Of a stretch of 43,877 nucleotides of DNA, positions 8,377 through 17,610 are shown piece by piece. Location: positions 1 through 43,877 of the forward strand of contig JAKUNL010000025.1 in the NCBI GenBank assembly GCA_022451925.1, written 5' to 3'. Within the stretch, counting starts at the first letter, position 1. The number at the start of each line of letters is the position of its first letter. The DNA comes from Dehalococcoidia bacterium (GTDB lineage Bacteria; Chloroflexota; Dehalococcoidia; Lucifugimonadales; UBA3495). The notes beneath the pieces are model-generated. The model made no database searches, was not told the origin of the DNA, and saw only the letters and a program-made list of their open reading frames with translations. Both the position numbers and the translations under genes were made by a program.

Positions 8377-9651
8377 ATGAAAATTCTGTTGATCGCCACA
8401 AATCGACACGGACGCTACATGAACAACATCCAGGCCCAACCGCTTCCATTGGGCCTGGCCTACATCGCAGGGTATCTTGATCCAGACCGCCACACAACAA
8501 AGATGCTTGACCTCATGTTTACCAATGACTACGCAAGCGAAGTGGAAAGTGTTGTTAGGGACTTCCAACCAGATCTCGTAGGCCTGTCCCTTCGCAACCT
8601 GGACAACGGCAGTAACCTGTACCCGGAGTCAGTGCTTCCTATCACCAAAGAGGTCACAGACTTGATCCGATCTATCAGTCATGCGACCATCGTCTGCGGC
8701 GGGCCAGCTTTCAGCATTTTCCCTTATGAGTGTTTTGATTACATCGGGCCTGATGTTGGCATTTCTGGCAACGGGGTCGACGTTTTTTCTGACCTGGCCA
8801 ATCTTATAGATCAAGGGAAATCATATCGGGACTTACCGGGTCTGGTTTACCGGTCAGATGGTGAAATCACGATAACCGAACCAGTCACGACTTCCGGAGT
8901 AATGAAACCCCCTCGTCTGGAAGAACTGGACCTGGACAAATACGCTCAGGCAGGATTTGGCATTGGAGTTATCACCAAATGGTTCTCTAATAACGTGAGC
9001 CAGGGCGACGATGCGCACCGCCAGAATCTAAGACCTATCCAAGAAGTAATGACCGAAGTCAAAGACATGAAGCAGAGACTCGGTTTGAACAAATTCTTCT
9101 TCATTGCCAACGGCTTCAACATCCCTACGGACAACGCCAAAGCTTTTTGTCAGGCTCTTATCGACGCTGACCTAAAGATAGAATGGAATACCGGGCTGGT
9201 TCCCCGCGGATGCGACGGGGAGCTGATCAGCTTGATGAAACAATCAGGATGCGGGTTAGTGATAATCGGCGATTTGGTAGTTGACGCTCTACAACCGGAC
9301 GACATGTCTACCAGACTAGATCAAATGCAGCAGGTTTGCCGCTTGTGCGAGGAAGAAGGCCTACCCTTCACGGTTGGTCAGACCTTCGGGGCACCAGGAG
9401 AAACCAGGAATACTGTAGAAAGAAAATTGATGTTTCTTCGAGATATAAAGCCTGAAGTAGCCAACCTGAGGGTTGGGATTCGGATGCTACCAGGTTCAAA
9501 GTCCTTGGAACAGGCGAGGTTAGAAGGACGGATATTTGAGGACAAAGACCTAATGATGCCCGCATTCTATGTCGCAGATTCGGTGAAAGACTGGATCGTT
9601 GATTATCTCCAATCCGAAGCTAGCCAGAACTCTAGTTGGAGTATCGACTGA
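8377..9651 (+). CDS. B12-binding/radical-SAM-like protein lacking the cluster cysteines
   Basis: The 424-residue protein has the layout of cobalamin-binding radical SAM enzymes. The N-terminal part (1-140) has the Rossmann-like KILLIA, PLPLGLAYIAGYL, PDLVGLSLRN and IVCGGPAFSIFP elements of a B12-binding domain, without a DxHxxG motif. Residues 180-400 follow the radical SAM barrel: the post-cluster helix RPIQEVMTEVKDM, the strand KFFFIANGFNI, then GLVPRG, SGCGLVIIG and TFGAPGET. Where the CxxxCxxC cluster loop is expected after ITK (199-201) the sequence reads WFSNNVSQGD, so the three positions are Ser204, Ser208 and Asp211. The frame is intact there. It is probably a non-classical member or pseudoenzyme; the substrate is unknown. 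It may be cotranscribed with the quinone oxidoreductase 65 bases upstream. Confidence 0.8.
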   Translation: MKILLIATNRHGRYMNNIQAQPLPLGLAYIAGYLDPDRHTTKMLDLMFTNDYASEVESVVRDFQPDLVGLSLRNLDNGSNLYPESVLPITKEVTDLIRSISHATIVCGGPAFSIFPYECFDYIGPDVGISGNGVDVFSDLANLIDQGKSYRDLPGLVYRSDGEITITEPVTTSGVMKPPRLEELDLDKYAQAGFGIGVITKWFSNNVSQGDDAHRQNLRPIQEVMTEVKDMKQRLGLNKFFFIANGFNIPTDNAKAFCQALIDADLKIEWNTGLVPRGCDGELISLMKQSGCGLVIIGDLVVDALQPDDMSTRLDQMQQVCRLCEEEGLPFTVGQTFGAPGETRNTVERKLMFLRDIKPEVANLRVGIRMLPGSKSLEQARLEGRIFEDKDLMMPAFYVADSVKDWIVDYLQSEASQNSSWSID

Positions 9652-9684
9652 TGGGTTGGAACGATAACAATGGCGGTAAAACAC

Positions 9685-11997
9685 CTACGCAGATTCTTTT
9701 TCCCAAAGGGCTTCAAGTACTGACCCGGGCGACATGGGAGTCTCGTTCATGCGGACTCCGATTGCCTGGTTAATAGCATTCGCTATTGCCGGAACCGGGG
9801 GGATGATTGAGACCTCACCGACCCCTCTAACTCCAGTAGGGTGCTCGGGATTGGGAACTTCCACAATCTGGGCGTCAATCATTGGCAGGTCTAATGCAGT
9901 GGGCATCCGGTAATCCAGCAGGCTGGAGTTCAACATCCGACCTTCTCCGTCAATGACGTATTCCTCGTTCAATGCCCATCCGATACCCTGTACAGCCCCT
10001 CCCTGGATCTGGCCTTCCACATATAGAGGATGTATAGAAGTACCAGGGTCCTGAAGAGCTGTGTATCGAATAATATCGGTCTTTCCGGTCTCTGGATCCA
10101 CCTCAACATCCACTATGTGCACCGCAAAACCAGGGCTTTCTCCACCCCAAACTCCAGAAGCCCGACCGACCAGCGGGCCTCCAGTGGTGTTCTGACTTGC
10201 GGCTAACTCCTTCAAAGTCAGACGCGACTCTGGATTAGTGCGGTGAGAAAATATTCCATCGTTGATATCCACATCTTCTACTGGAACTCCCCAAAGCAGC
10301 GCCGCCCTAGCAGCCAACTGACGCTGGAGGTCTCGAGCTGCCTCAAAAGATGCCCAGCCGGTCTTATAGACCGCACTGCTGCCCGCACTGATGGCAGTAT
10401 AGCCAATGGAATCAGTATCTCCGACGGAAGGGTGCACGTCCTCGGATCGGATACCCAAGACCTCAGCCACGTGCATGGCAGCGGCTGTGCGACTGCCAGC
10501 CAGGTCAGAAGAGCCCTCAACCAAGCCGATACTACCGTCAGATTGCATGCTGACCACGGCGCTTGCCGGACCAGTAATGTTATTGCAAACCGCAGTAGCG
10601 ATACCTCTCCCCCTGTTTGGCGCACCAAGCGGCGATAAATAATGAGAATGGTCTTTCGCCGCATACAGCGCTTCCAGATAACCAATTTTCTTGTACGGAA
10701 TGCCAGTTATCCGGCGGGTACCTTCCTTAGCAGCGTTCAGAATGCGGAACTCGATCGGATCCATAGACAGCTTAGTAGCCAGTTCGTCGATCAGTGTCTC
10801 ACCGGCGAATCCGGCAGGAGGGCCCAGGGGTGCACGGTAAGGAGCGACCTTTGGTTTGTTGACTACCACGTCGTATCCCTCCACTCGAGCATTTTCAATA
10901 TCGTACGGGGCGAATATCGTCAGCGAAGCCAAATTGACCAAGGCACCTGGAAAGGCACCAGACTCATAAACCAAACGAGCATCGGCCGCGGTTATTTTTC
11001 CGTCTTTAGTGGCTCCTATCTTGGCTTTGATGTACCCACCAGCAGTCGCTCCAGTGCCCTCAAAAACTTCAGTTCGAGTCATAGTTATCTTGACGGGATG
11101 GCCGGTCTTCCTAGACAGTAGCGCAGCAACTGGCTCTACATACACCACTAATTTCCCTCCGAAACCGCCGCCTACCTCCATAGGAATAACCTTCACTTGG
11201 GATATTGGGATGCCCATAACTAGAGCAGTGAAATCTCGGATGGCAAAGTGGCCCTGAGAGCTTCCCCAGATAATCACACGACCGTCGCGGCCCCAACGAG
11301 CCGTTGCGCTGTGTGGTTCGATGTATCCCTGATGGACTGGCTTGGTATGGAACTCCCGTTCCACCACTACGTCTGCTTCTTCAAAACCTCGTTCTTGGTT
11401 ACCAATTTCGTATACAAAATGACTGGCCACGTTGGTAGGTTCGCTATTGTCATCATCATCTCTTAGACCTCCAGGTCGGAAGAACTCGCCCTCAGAGTGA
11501 AACAATCGGTCGTGGAGTATGGGTGCACCTGGTTCCATAGCCTCGTTGCCGTCGAGCACCGGAGTCAACACCTCGTAGTCGACCTCAATAAGGGACAGTG
11601 CTGCCTCGGCGATGTGGACACTAGTAGCCGCCACTCCCGCAACTGCATGACCCTTATATAGAACCTTACCGTTAGCCAGGACATTATTGCTCAGAAATCT
11701 TGGGTTCAGCGGAGCGCCCTCGGCCACATCTATCGGCCGGCCAGATAGAACAGGTAAGTCAGCGGAGGTTACAACTGCCTTCACGCCATCCAGAGCTAGG
11801 GCTTTCGTGGCGTCGATGGAGTTAATCTTGGCATGGGCGTAGGGACTCCGAAGTATCTTCCCGTAAAGGATTCCGGGCATAGTTACGTCAGCGCCATACC
11901 TAGCCTGTCCGGTGACTTTGTCTGTGGCGTCGTGGCGAATCGGCGTGGTGCCAATCACTCTGAATCCACTATTCTTGTTGGGTGATTTGGCGGTCAT
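9685..11997 (-). CDS. xanthine dehydrogenase family molybdopterin-binding (large) subunit
   Basis: The 770-residue protein is the Mo-cofactor subunit of the xanthine/aldehyde/CO dehydrogenase family, which hydroxylates heterocycles or aldehydes. Visible are the N-terminal hammerhead domain (DKVTGQARYGADV, about 26-38), HQGYIEPHSATARW, VGGGFGGK, APYRAPLGPPAGFAGE and the catalytic GVGE with Glu728 near the C-terminus. It lacks the CoxL active-site loop VAYRCSFR, so it is not a form I CO dehydrogenase. The iron-sulfur and FAD subunits that normally complete the enzyme are not in this window. It starts 24 bases after the ABC permease stop, with GAGGAG eight bases before its ATG, so it likely shares that transcript. 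Substrate is unassigned. Confidence 0.9.
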   Translation of the reverse strand: MTAKSPNKNSGFRVIGTTPIRHDATDKVTGQARYGADVTMPGILYGKILRSPYAHAKINSIDATKALALDGVKAVVTSADLPVLSGRPIDVAEGAPLNPRFLSNNVLANGKVLYKGHAVAGVAATSVHIAEAALSLIEVDYEVLTPVLDGNEAMEPGAPILHDRLFHSEGEFFRPGGLRDDDDNSEPTNVASHFVYEIGNQERGFEEADVVVEREFHTKPVHQGYIEPHSATARWGRDGRVIIWGSSQGHFAIRDFTALVMGIPISQVKVIPMEVGGGFGGKLVVYVEPVAALLSRKTGHPVKITMTRTEVFEGTGATAGGYIKAKIGATKDGKITAADARLVYESGAFPGALVNLASLTIFAPYDIENARVEGYDVVVNKPKVAPYRAPLGPPAGFAGETLIDELATKLSMDPIEFRILNAAKEGTRRITGIPYKKIGYLEALYAAKDHSHYLSPLGAPNRGRGIATAVCNNITGPASAVVSMQSDGSIGLVEGSSDLAGSRTAAAMHVAEVLGIRSEDVHPSVGDTDSIGYTAISAGSSAVYKTGWASFEAARDLQRQLAARAALLWGVPVEDVDINDGIFSHRTNPESRLTLKELAASQNTTGGPLVGRASGVWGGESPGFAVHIVDVEVDPETGKTDIIRYTALQDPGTSIHPLYVEGQIQGGAVQGIGWALNEEYVIDGEGRMLNSSLLDYRMPTALDLPMIDAQIVEVPNPEHPTGVRGVGEVSIIPPVPAIANAINQAIGVRMNETPMSPGSVLEALWEKESA

Positions 11998-12021
11998 TAC
12001 GGGTCTCCTCAGTTTTAAAAA

Positions 12022-15000
12022 TTACTCGTATCGAAGTGCCTCGGCAGGATAGATGCGCGACGCCTGTCGTGACGGCATATAGGTAGTTACCAGAGAAAAT
12101 ACGTAAGCAATGGCCACGATAATACCTATCTGGAGCCAGGGAATAGAAAACCTGACTGTCTCCAAATCTTCTTGAATATCTTTGACTATGTTATAAGAGA
12201 TGACAGTACCCAAACCGACTCCGATAGCAACACCCATGATTACAACGAACGAAGACTCAGTCAGGAAGCTCAACTGGACCATGCCCCGGCGGTAACCGAT
12301 GGCCCTTAGTACACCGATCTGCTGGCGCCGCTCCACCACAGCACGTAGACTGACCACCCCCAGCGCCGCAATGCCAACCATCAGACCTAGGCCCATGAAG
12401 CTAGTGAATAGATAATTGAATGCCCGGTTGGCGCCGGCAATTTCATCCACCAACTCGGACAAAACGTCAGTCTCCATACCATTTTCGCGGAATTCCGACT
12501 CCAAGTCCCTGGAAAGGGAAGGCACGTCGACACCGTCGGCAACTTTGAACCGGTAAGTCGTGGTCGGTATTTGGAACGGTATGGCAGAATCGAGCTCTTT
12601 TCGAGAAGCGATTATCCCTCGACCCAGTTCACCAAATGCATCCGAAATGCGATCGGTAACAGCGATAATAGTTAGCGGAATCACTGTGCCAGTGCCAGGG
12701 TCTCTGACTTCTATATCGATGGGCTCCATCTCAGCGTCATCAAAATAGACACCTTCCAGTTCAAACTGAACTTCGTCATTACCAAACCGTTCTCGAGATG
12801 GAACAATGAACGAATCAGTGACGACTAGGTTCGAATCTTTCTGAACCGCCTTCCAGACATCATCCGGACTATCGTAGCCATTGGCTATCAACTTCAGCGT
12901 GGTGCCAGTTTGCTTTAGGTACTGGTCATCAGCGACCCGAATACCATATGGCCGCCACTGTTGTTCCTCAGCTCCAACCTGCCTGATTTCCACCGGAAAT
13001 GCAGTGTAACCACCAATGGCAGTTATATCCCGATTATCCAAACCGGGTCGATCATCGATGGCAGTCCGAATATCATATATTGGAGTGTTGGCATTTACCG
13101 TTGCCTGAATATCCCACCCTCCGGCAACCTTCTCTGAATCACCCACAGCAGAGCTGAAAGCCTCGGTAAGTATGGACATGACTATAAGAGTGAATATCAC
13201 TAGGGAGAACATAGCCAGGGTTAGGCCAGTACGGAATTTAGCGGCCATTGGGTAGGCTACTGCAGTAACCACGACCGGTCTGAACCAACCAAAGGGTTTG
13301 GCCACATAGGTCAGCACTACAAGCAAAAGGTCGGCGTTATACATCACAGTCCACACGGCGGCCGCCACCATCGCGACTCCAGATATGAAGAACATCTCAA
13401 TACCGCCTTCAGTGTCGCCGAATATCCTTCTTAGCACACTGGAAGGTAGAATCCAGTACATCAGAGTGACCAATCCCATAAACGTATAGGCGATCCGATC
13501 TGCAACGTCCGCCTGAACTCCAATACGGTAAGAAATTGTTCTCAATGAAAGACCGATTCCGATGATTACCAAGGTGATCCCGACGCTCAGCGGTGCGACC
13601 TCCTTGGACGCGACCCCTATCCATACGAACAACCCGCCAGCAACCATTGTCATCCATCCGTGACTCATCGGCACCCAGATCGCTTGTCCAATTGTGATTA
13701 TCAGCCTAACGGGTAGGATAACAGCGGCCCACGCCGAAGTTACTAATAAACCAAATCCTTTACTGATATCCATTCTAACCAAAGCCAACAGGCCAAATCC
13801 GAAGAGCAAAGCAGGTCTAACTAAAGCCTCACACGGGGCCAGAAGGCGTTTGTTATAGGGTATTTGAGATTGCTCCACCGGAGCAGGAAGCCCTCTAACA
13901 GCGGCCACTATGTTTAAACGGCTGACGCGATAAGCCGAGATAGCTACGGTAGCTAATGTGATCACCATACCCAAGCAATATGCAACGACCGCGCTTCTTG
14001 GATCAAAGTGAATAAACATGGTGAAACTCTCCGGTGCACCGGTACCTCCAGATTGAAAAATCCGGTTCGCCATGAAGACAATTATGGAACTTGCCCCCAG
14101 TCCAAGACCAACTCCAACCGCACCTGAGACCAGAGAATACGCGGTACCTTCAAATATGAACATCTGAACCAAATGTCGTTGCTTGGCCCCTACAGCTCGG
14201 GCCATACCCATCTCCGAGCGCCTAGCTGCAGCTAGCATCACAAATATCAAGAAGATCAGCAGAACGCCAACCATGATTGAGAATAATCCCATGACTATGA
14301 AAATACTGGTTACTCCAGAACCCGCCTGATCAGCCACCTCCAAGACCTGTTTCTTGATGGCATTGACGCGAAATTCGGCCAGTCCAGCGAACAACGTGCC
14401 AACCTCGGCTCCCACTTCGCCAATTCCTGCTTCGTGTACAGCGTTTAAAACTGCCTCCTGGACGTCCTCGTCTGCCAGCATAGCGATGAAATCATCAGTC
14501 AAGACGCTTTCAACTAGCCCACTCGTGACCACCGCCAAATCAGCAGCCAATTCCTTAGTGAGTGTTGCGCGTAGAGTTTCCAACTCACCGATAACGTCCT
14601 CCCGGTTGAGCAGGGTTTGGATATCTCTCGCAATTTCTCTGTCGGTGAACAACACCCTCAGAGCGTCTGTAACCTCATCGCTAACCTCCGCTCCGTCAAT
14701 GACCCCACCTTGGTTGGAGACTGCGATGGAGTTGATTTGGTTTTCCCGTTCAAACATCTCCTGGGCCCGGTCCAACCTCACCAGCAGCGTGGGGCCAACT
14801 CCGGCCAGGCCGCCGCTATCCACGACTCCCTGAACTTTGAATGTAATGCTTAATCCGCCGACATAGGTGACTAGATCGTCGCCATACTGGGCATCCAACT
14901 CTTCCGCAGCATCTTCGTTGATCAAGGCATCGCCAGGTCCCAATGTCTCCAGATTTATCTCTTGTCCATTAACTAAATGGAACCGACCAAAACCATCAAG

Positions 15001-15492
15001 AGAATTGGGGTCCACTCCGGTTACCTGCATCTGCCCTTCGCTGAGAGCGGTCCTAATGTTCACAGTTGGCGCGAACTCACCTATCCCAGGGGCAAGGCCA
15101 TCGACCAGATCAAACTCCGCCAACTCCACCTTCAGTTGCTCGTAACGGTCCAGTGAGAAGTAATTAAAGCTGCCTACAGTATCTGATTCATCTGCGCGAG
15201 CCGAAAATATGATCTGGTCGATGGGTCCCAGGGCGTCTGTGGCATTCTTACGGATAGAAAACGTGATGGAATCACCAGTGCCAAATGCAGCGGCCATAAT
15301 CAGAGTGCTAATCATAATGCCGACTACTATCAGGCCGGTCTGGGATTTTCGTCGAGGTATGTTACGTAGGCCCAACTTGAGCATCACGCGGTTACGCCAG
15401 GCCATTATTGCCACGCCAGTTAACGCCGGTAAAAAAGCCGCCAAAAGGATGGCCATAATGACATCCATTGGGATGCCGAACAGTTCTTCCAT
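12022..15492 (-). CDS. very large FtsX-type ABC transporter permease
   Basis: The 1156-residue membrane protein has two FtsX halves. Half one has hydrophobic segments near 11-31 and 53-73, a large extracytoplasmic region (about 75-390), and three segments near 395-421, 451-476 and 501-522 with the cytoplasmic coupling motif ARRSEMGMARAVGAKQ. Half two repeats this plan: a segment near 756-776, an outer domain about 780-1020, and segments near 1028-1049, 1082-1103 and 1119-1139 with ERRQQIGVLRAIGYRR. Between them (about 560-735) lie several extra hydrophobic segments not expected in a simple MacB/LolC duplication. The family moves lipoproteins, lipids or peptides, or acts by mechanotransmission rather than classical import. 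It sits 45 bases behind its ATPase, with AGGA six bases before the ATG at 15492. Confidence 0.9.
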   Translation of the reverse strand: MEELFGIPMDVIMAILLAAFLPALTGVAIMAWRNRVMLKLGLRNIPRRKSQTGLIVVGIMISTLIMAAAFGTGDSITFSIRKNATDALGPIDQIIFSARADESDTVGSFNYFSLDRYEQLKVELAEFDLVDGLAPGIGEFAPTVNIRTALSEGQMQVTGVDPNSLDGFGRFHLVNGQEINLETLGPGDALINEDAAEELDAQYGDDLVTYVGGLSITFKVQGVVDSGGLAGVGPTLLVRLDRAQEMFERENQINSIAVSNQGGVIDGAEVSDEVTDALRVLFTDREIARDIQTLLNREDVIGELETLRATLTKELAADLAVVTSGLVESVLTDDFIAMLADEDVQEAVLNAVHEAGIGEVGAEVGTLFAGLAEFRVNAIKKQVLEVADQAGSGVTSIFIVMGLFSIMVGVLLIFLIFVMLAAARRSEMGMARAVGAKQRHLVQMFIFEGTAYSLVSGAVGVGLGLGASSIIVFMANRIFQSGGTGAPESFTMFIHFDPRSAVVAYCLGMVITLATVAISAYRVSRLNIVAAVRGLPAPVEQSQIPYNKRLLAPCEALVRPALLFGFGLLALVRMDISKGFGLLVTSAWAAVILPVRLIITIGQAIWVPMSHGWMTMVAGGLFVWIGVASKEVAPLSVGITLVIIGIGLSLRTISYRIGVQADVADRIAYTFMGLVTLMYWILPSSVLRRIFGDTEGGIEMFFISGVAMVAAAVWTVMYNADLLLVVLTYVAKPFGWFRPVVVTAVAYPMAAKFRTGLTLAMFSLVIFTLIVMSILTEAFSSAVGDSEKVAGGWDIQATVNANTPIYDIRTAIDDRPGLDNRDITAIGGYTAFPVEIRQVGAEEQQWRPYGIRVADDQYLKQTGTTLKLIANGYDSPDDVWKAVQKDSNLVVTDSFIVPSRERFGNDEVQFELEGVYFDDAEMEPIDIEVRDPGTGTVIPLTIIAVTDRISDAFGELGRGIIASRKELDSAIPFQIPTTTYRFKVADGVDVPSLSRDLESEFRENGMETDVLSELVDEIAGANRAFNYLFTSFMGLGLMVGIAALGVVSLRAVVERRQQIGVLRAIGYRRGMVQLSFLTESSFVVIMGVAIGVGLGTVISYNIVKDIQEDLETVRFSIPWLQIGIIVAIAYVFSLVTTYMPSRQASRIYPAEALRYE

Positions 15493-15537
15493 GTTAGTCC
15501 TGGTCGTAATTTATGACCGGGTAGTTAAAAGTTAATA

Positions 15538-16236
15538 TTAAGCTTCTGTAGCGTTTCCGTCGTCTACTATGGTGCCATCACGCATCCGAACAATTCGGTG
15601 GGCACGCTTTCCTACGTCATCAGAATGGGTGACCAGGACAAAGCTCTGACCGTTCTCAACATTGAGTTTGCACATAAGGTCCATAATGTCCGATGCCGTC
15701 TCGCTATCCAGATCACCAGTGGGTTCATCTGCCCAAACAATAGACGGATTATTAACCAGCGCTCTGGCGATGGTCACTCGTTGACGCTGACCGCCGGACA
15801 ACTCACCGGGGAGGTGTTGAGCCCTATCACTCAGACCAACCAGTTCCAGTAGATCCATGGAGCGCGTACGGGCTTCCGCGGGTCGAACTCCCGATACCAA
15901 CAACGGCAACTCCACGTTCTCCACTGCAGAGAGTACTGGAAGCAAGTTGTAGAGCTGGAATACAAAACCCATATTGCGCGCCCGGTAATCGCTACGATTA
16001 TCATCGGGCAGGTCGTGAAGGACCACGCCGTCTATTACCACCTGACCAGACTCTATCTCATCCAGACCGGAAAGACAGTTCAACATAGTAGTCTTACCGC
16101 AGCCGCTTGGCCCCATAATTGCGACCATTTCACCGCGCTCCACGGTCAGGTTGACGCCTCTCAAGGCGTTTACCTTTACAGTGCCGGTGTCGTAAATTTT
16201 ATGTATTCCGGTGGCAGTAATTATTGGTTCAGGCAT
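15538..16236 (-). CDS. LolD/MacB-type ABC transporter ATP-binding protein
   Basis: The 232-residue ATPase has Walker [10 protein letters not shown] (42-50), a Q-loop in [10 protein letters not shown], signature LSGGQRQR (146-153), Walker B IVWADE ending in Glu171, the D-loop DLD, and switch His204. Closest family members are LolD, MacB-N and FtsE-like ATPases that work with FtsX-type permeases, which fits the next gene. No clear ribosome site precedes the ATG at 16236. A likely promoter and a 6-bp inverted repeat lie just upstream. Confidence 0.94.
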   Translation of the reverse strand: MPEPIITATGIHKIYDTGTVKVNALRGVNLTVERGEMVAIMGPSGCGKTTMLNCLSGLDEIESGQVVIDGVVLHDLPDDNRSDYRARNMGFVFQLYNLLPVLSAVENVELPLLVSGVRPAEARTRSMDLLELVGLSDRAQHLPGELSGGQRQRVTIARALVNNPSIVWADEPTGDLDSETASDIMDLMCKLNVENGQSFVLVTHSDDVGKRAHRIVRMRDGTIVDDGNATEA

Positions 16237-16255
16237 TGTTATAGGCGGCGCATCA

Positions 16256-16281
16256 ATTGGTTTCTACCAATGGTAAGTATA
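16256..16281 (-). promoter_or_regulatory. putative promoter and operator ahead of the ABC operon
   Basis: On the minus strand TATACT (16276-16281) is a fair -10 element. The predicted start region overlaps a perfect inverted repeat ATTGGT-N4-ACCAAT (16256-16271), the place where a repressor would act. The -35 region is weak. Confidence 0.35.
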
Positions 16282-16362
16282 TCTGAATACCTGTACCACC
16301 AACATGATCTGAAACGCTTATTTCGGAGTAAGGCTTGTCGTTGGACTGGCGACTTAAACAAC

Positions 16363-16644
16363 CTATTGAACGCTGGAGCGCACCTGTTCCAGCCACCACC
16401 ACATGCGACTCCAGACCAACCTTCTTTCCATATCATTAAGGTCACGCCCGGCTTGTTTACGGACCGAGGATACCGCCTGGCCAGCCAAAAAACCCCAAGA
16501 TCCATGCTCATTCCTTAGCCAGCCAACGACTTTATCCCGATTTCCTTTCACCACGTCTGTCAATATGGGGTCAAGTACTTCGTTGGTAACCGAAAACACA
16601 ACAGGATTTTTCTCCCCGCAACTTCCGACCAATCGAACAATCAA
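16363..16644 (-). CDS. small conserved-looking hypothetical protein
   Basis: The 93-residue product starts at TTG 16644 without a strong ribosome site. I do not recognise its family by name. It is predicted soluble and basic, with two helical stretches: about 24-45 (LDPILTDVVKGNRDKVVGWL) and 52-92, which is rich in Arg and Trp (ERRLVWSRMWWWLEQVRSSV). The amphipathic pattern and absence of low-complexity sequence favour a real gene over the overlapping minus-strand reading frame at 16239-16511. It lies 126 bases before the ABC ATPase on the same strand, so a shared transcript is possible. Function is unknown. Confidence 0.5.
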   Translation of the reverse strand: MIVRLVGSCGEKNPVVFSVTNEVLDPILTDVVKGNRDKVVGWLRNEHGSWGFLAGQAVSSVRKQAGRDLNDMERRLVWSRMWWWLEQVRSSVQ

Positions 16645-16909
16645 GACTCAAACAAGAAATCATCCGAAGGTCAATAGCAGAATAAAATCAGGATACTCCG
16701 AGTAAGTCCGGCAGATGAACCGTTGACATTACCCAGTAAAACAGAGTCGATATCATTATTCTTACTGTTCCCTTAGATGCACAGAAGAACAGCTTAGGCA
16801 CAGAATACCGAATCAAACATGCGCAAACATGGGGCCATTTAGACTAGTTTCAGATAGGTTACATACGCAACTTTTATTAATTTTGTGTCAGATAAAGAAA
16901 TTCAGGAGA

Positions 16910-17590
16910 TTAGAGCTCGAATTCTTTCACATCTGGGGATATGGCCAATATGGCCCCTGTCAGCTGCTGCACCTCTTCTGGTGTCCAACCAGGGGCCACT
17001 TCTTTGAGGGTCAATCCATGTCCGTCGCATTCTATAACGGCTAGATCTGTAACGATCAGATAAACGCACCCTTTACCGGTCAGTGGAAAGGTACATTCCT
17101 GAACAATCTTTGGCTCGCCGTTGCGGTCTGTATGCTCCATAGCGACAATGACTCCAGACGCGCCAGTGGCGAGATCCATGGCTCCACCCACATTGCCAAC
17201 GCCCCGCTGAGGCAACATCCAGTTAGCTAAGTCTCCAGTAGCAGACACTTGATGGGAACCCAGCACCGTAACGTCTACATGCCCACCCCTAATCATAGCA
17301 AACGCCTCAGCAGAGTCGAAAAATGACATGCCATCGATTATCTGCAAGTACTGACCACCTGCGTTGATTAGGTCGATGTCCTCATTCCCCTCTTCAGCCA
17401 GGGGGCCGCAATTCAATATACCGCTCTCGCTATGGTAGAAGACCGTACGACCCTCCGGCACAAAGCTAGAAACCATCGTGGGGATACCAATGCCCAGATT
17501 CACGTAGGAACCGTCGGGCAACTCTTTGGCAACGCGCATTGCCACGATATCCCGCGGCAGACGCTCTTTGTCAGCTAACGATTCCATCAT
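16910..17590 (-). CDS. scoB: class I CoA-transferase subunit B (3-oxoacid CoA-transferase type)
   Basis: The 226-residue protein resembles the beta subunit of succinyl-CoA:3-oxoacid CoA-transferase. It has the oxyanion segment NLGIGIP (31-37) and the catalytic glutamate in YHSESG, Glu55, which forms the glutamyl-CoA thioester. The GxNVGGAMDLATGA and APGWTPEEV segments complete the family pattern. Length is close to the usual 210-220. Two adjacent ATG codons are available (17590 and 17587) behind AAGG. It is the last gene of a three-gene CoA-transferase array, 20 bases after the fused gene. Its natural partner A could be the A half of that fusion or the separate A subunit. The acyl substrate is not readable. 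Confidence 0.9.
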   Translation of the reverse strand: MMESLADKERLPRDIVAMRVAKELPDGSYVNLGIGIPTMVSSFVPEGRTVFYHSESGILNCGPLAEEGNEDIDLINAGGQYLQIIDGMSFFDSAEAFAMIRGGHVDVTVLGSHQVSATGDLANWMLPQRGVGNVGGAMDLATGASGVIVAMEHTDRNGEPKIVQECTFPLTGKGCVYLIVTDLAVIECDGHGLTLKEVAPGWTPEEVQQLTGAILAISPDVKEFEL

Positions 17591-17610
17591 TTGACCTTTT
17601 GTTCGCTCAA

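Noticed and set aside
16239-16511. Minus-strand reading frame between the ABC ATPase and the small protein
   Set aside because: It overlaps the more protein-like 93-residue frame and has irregular composition.
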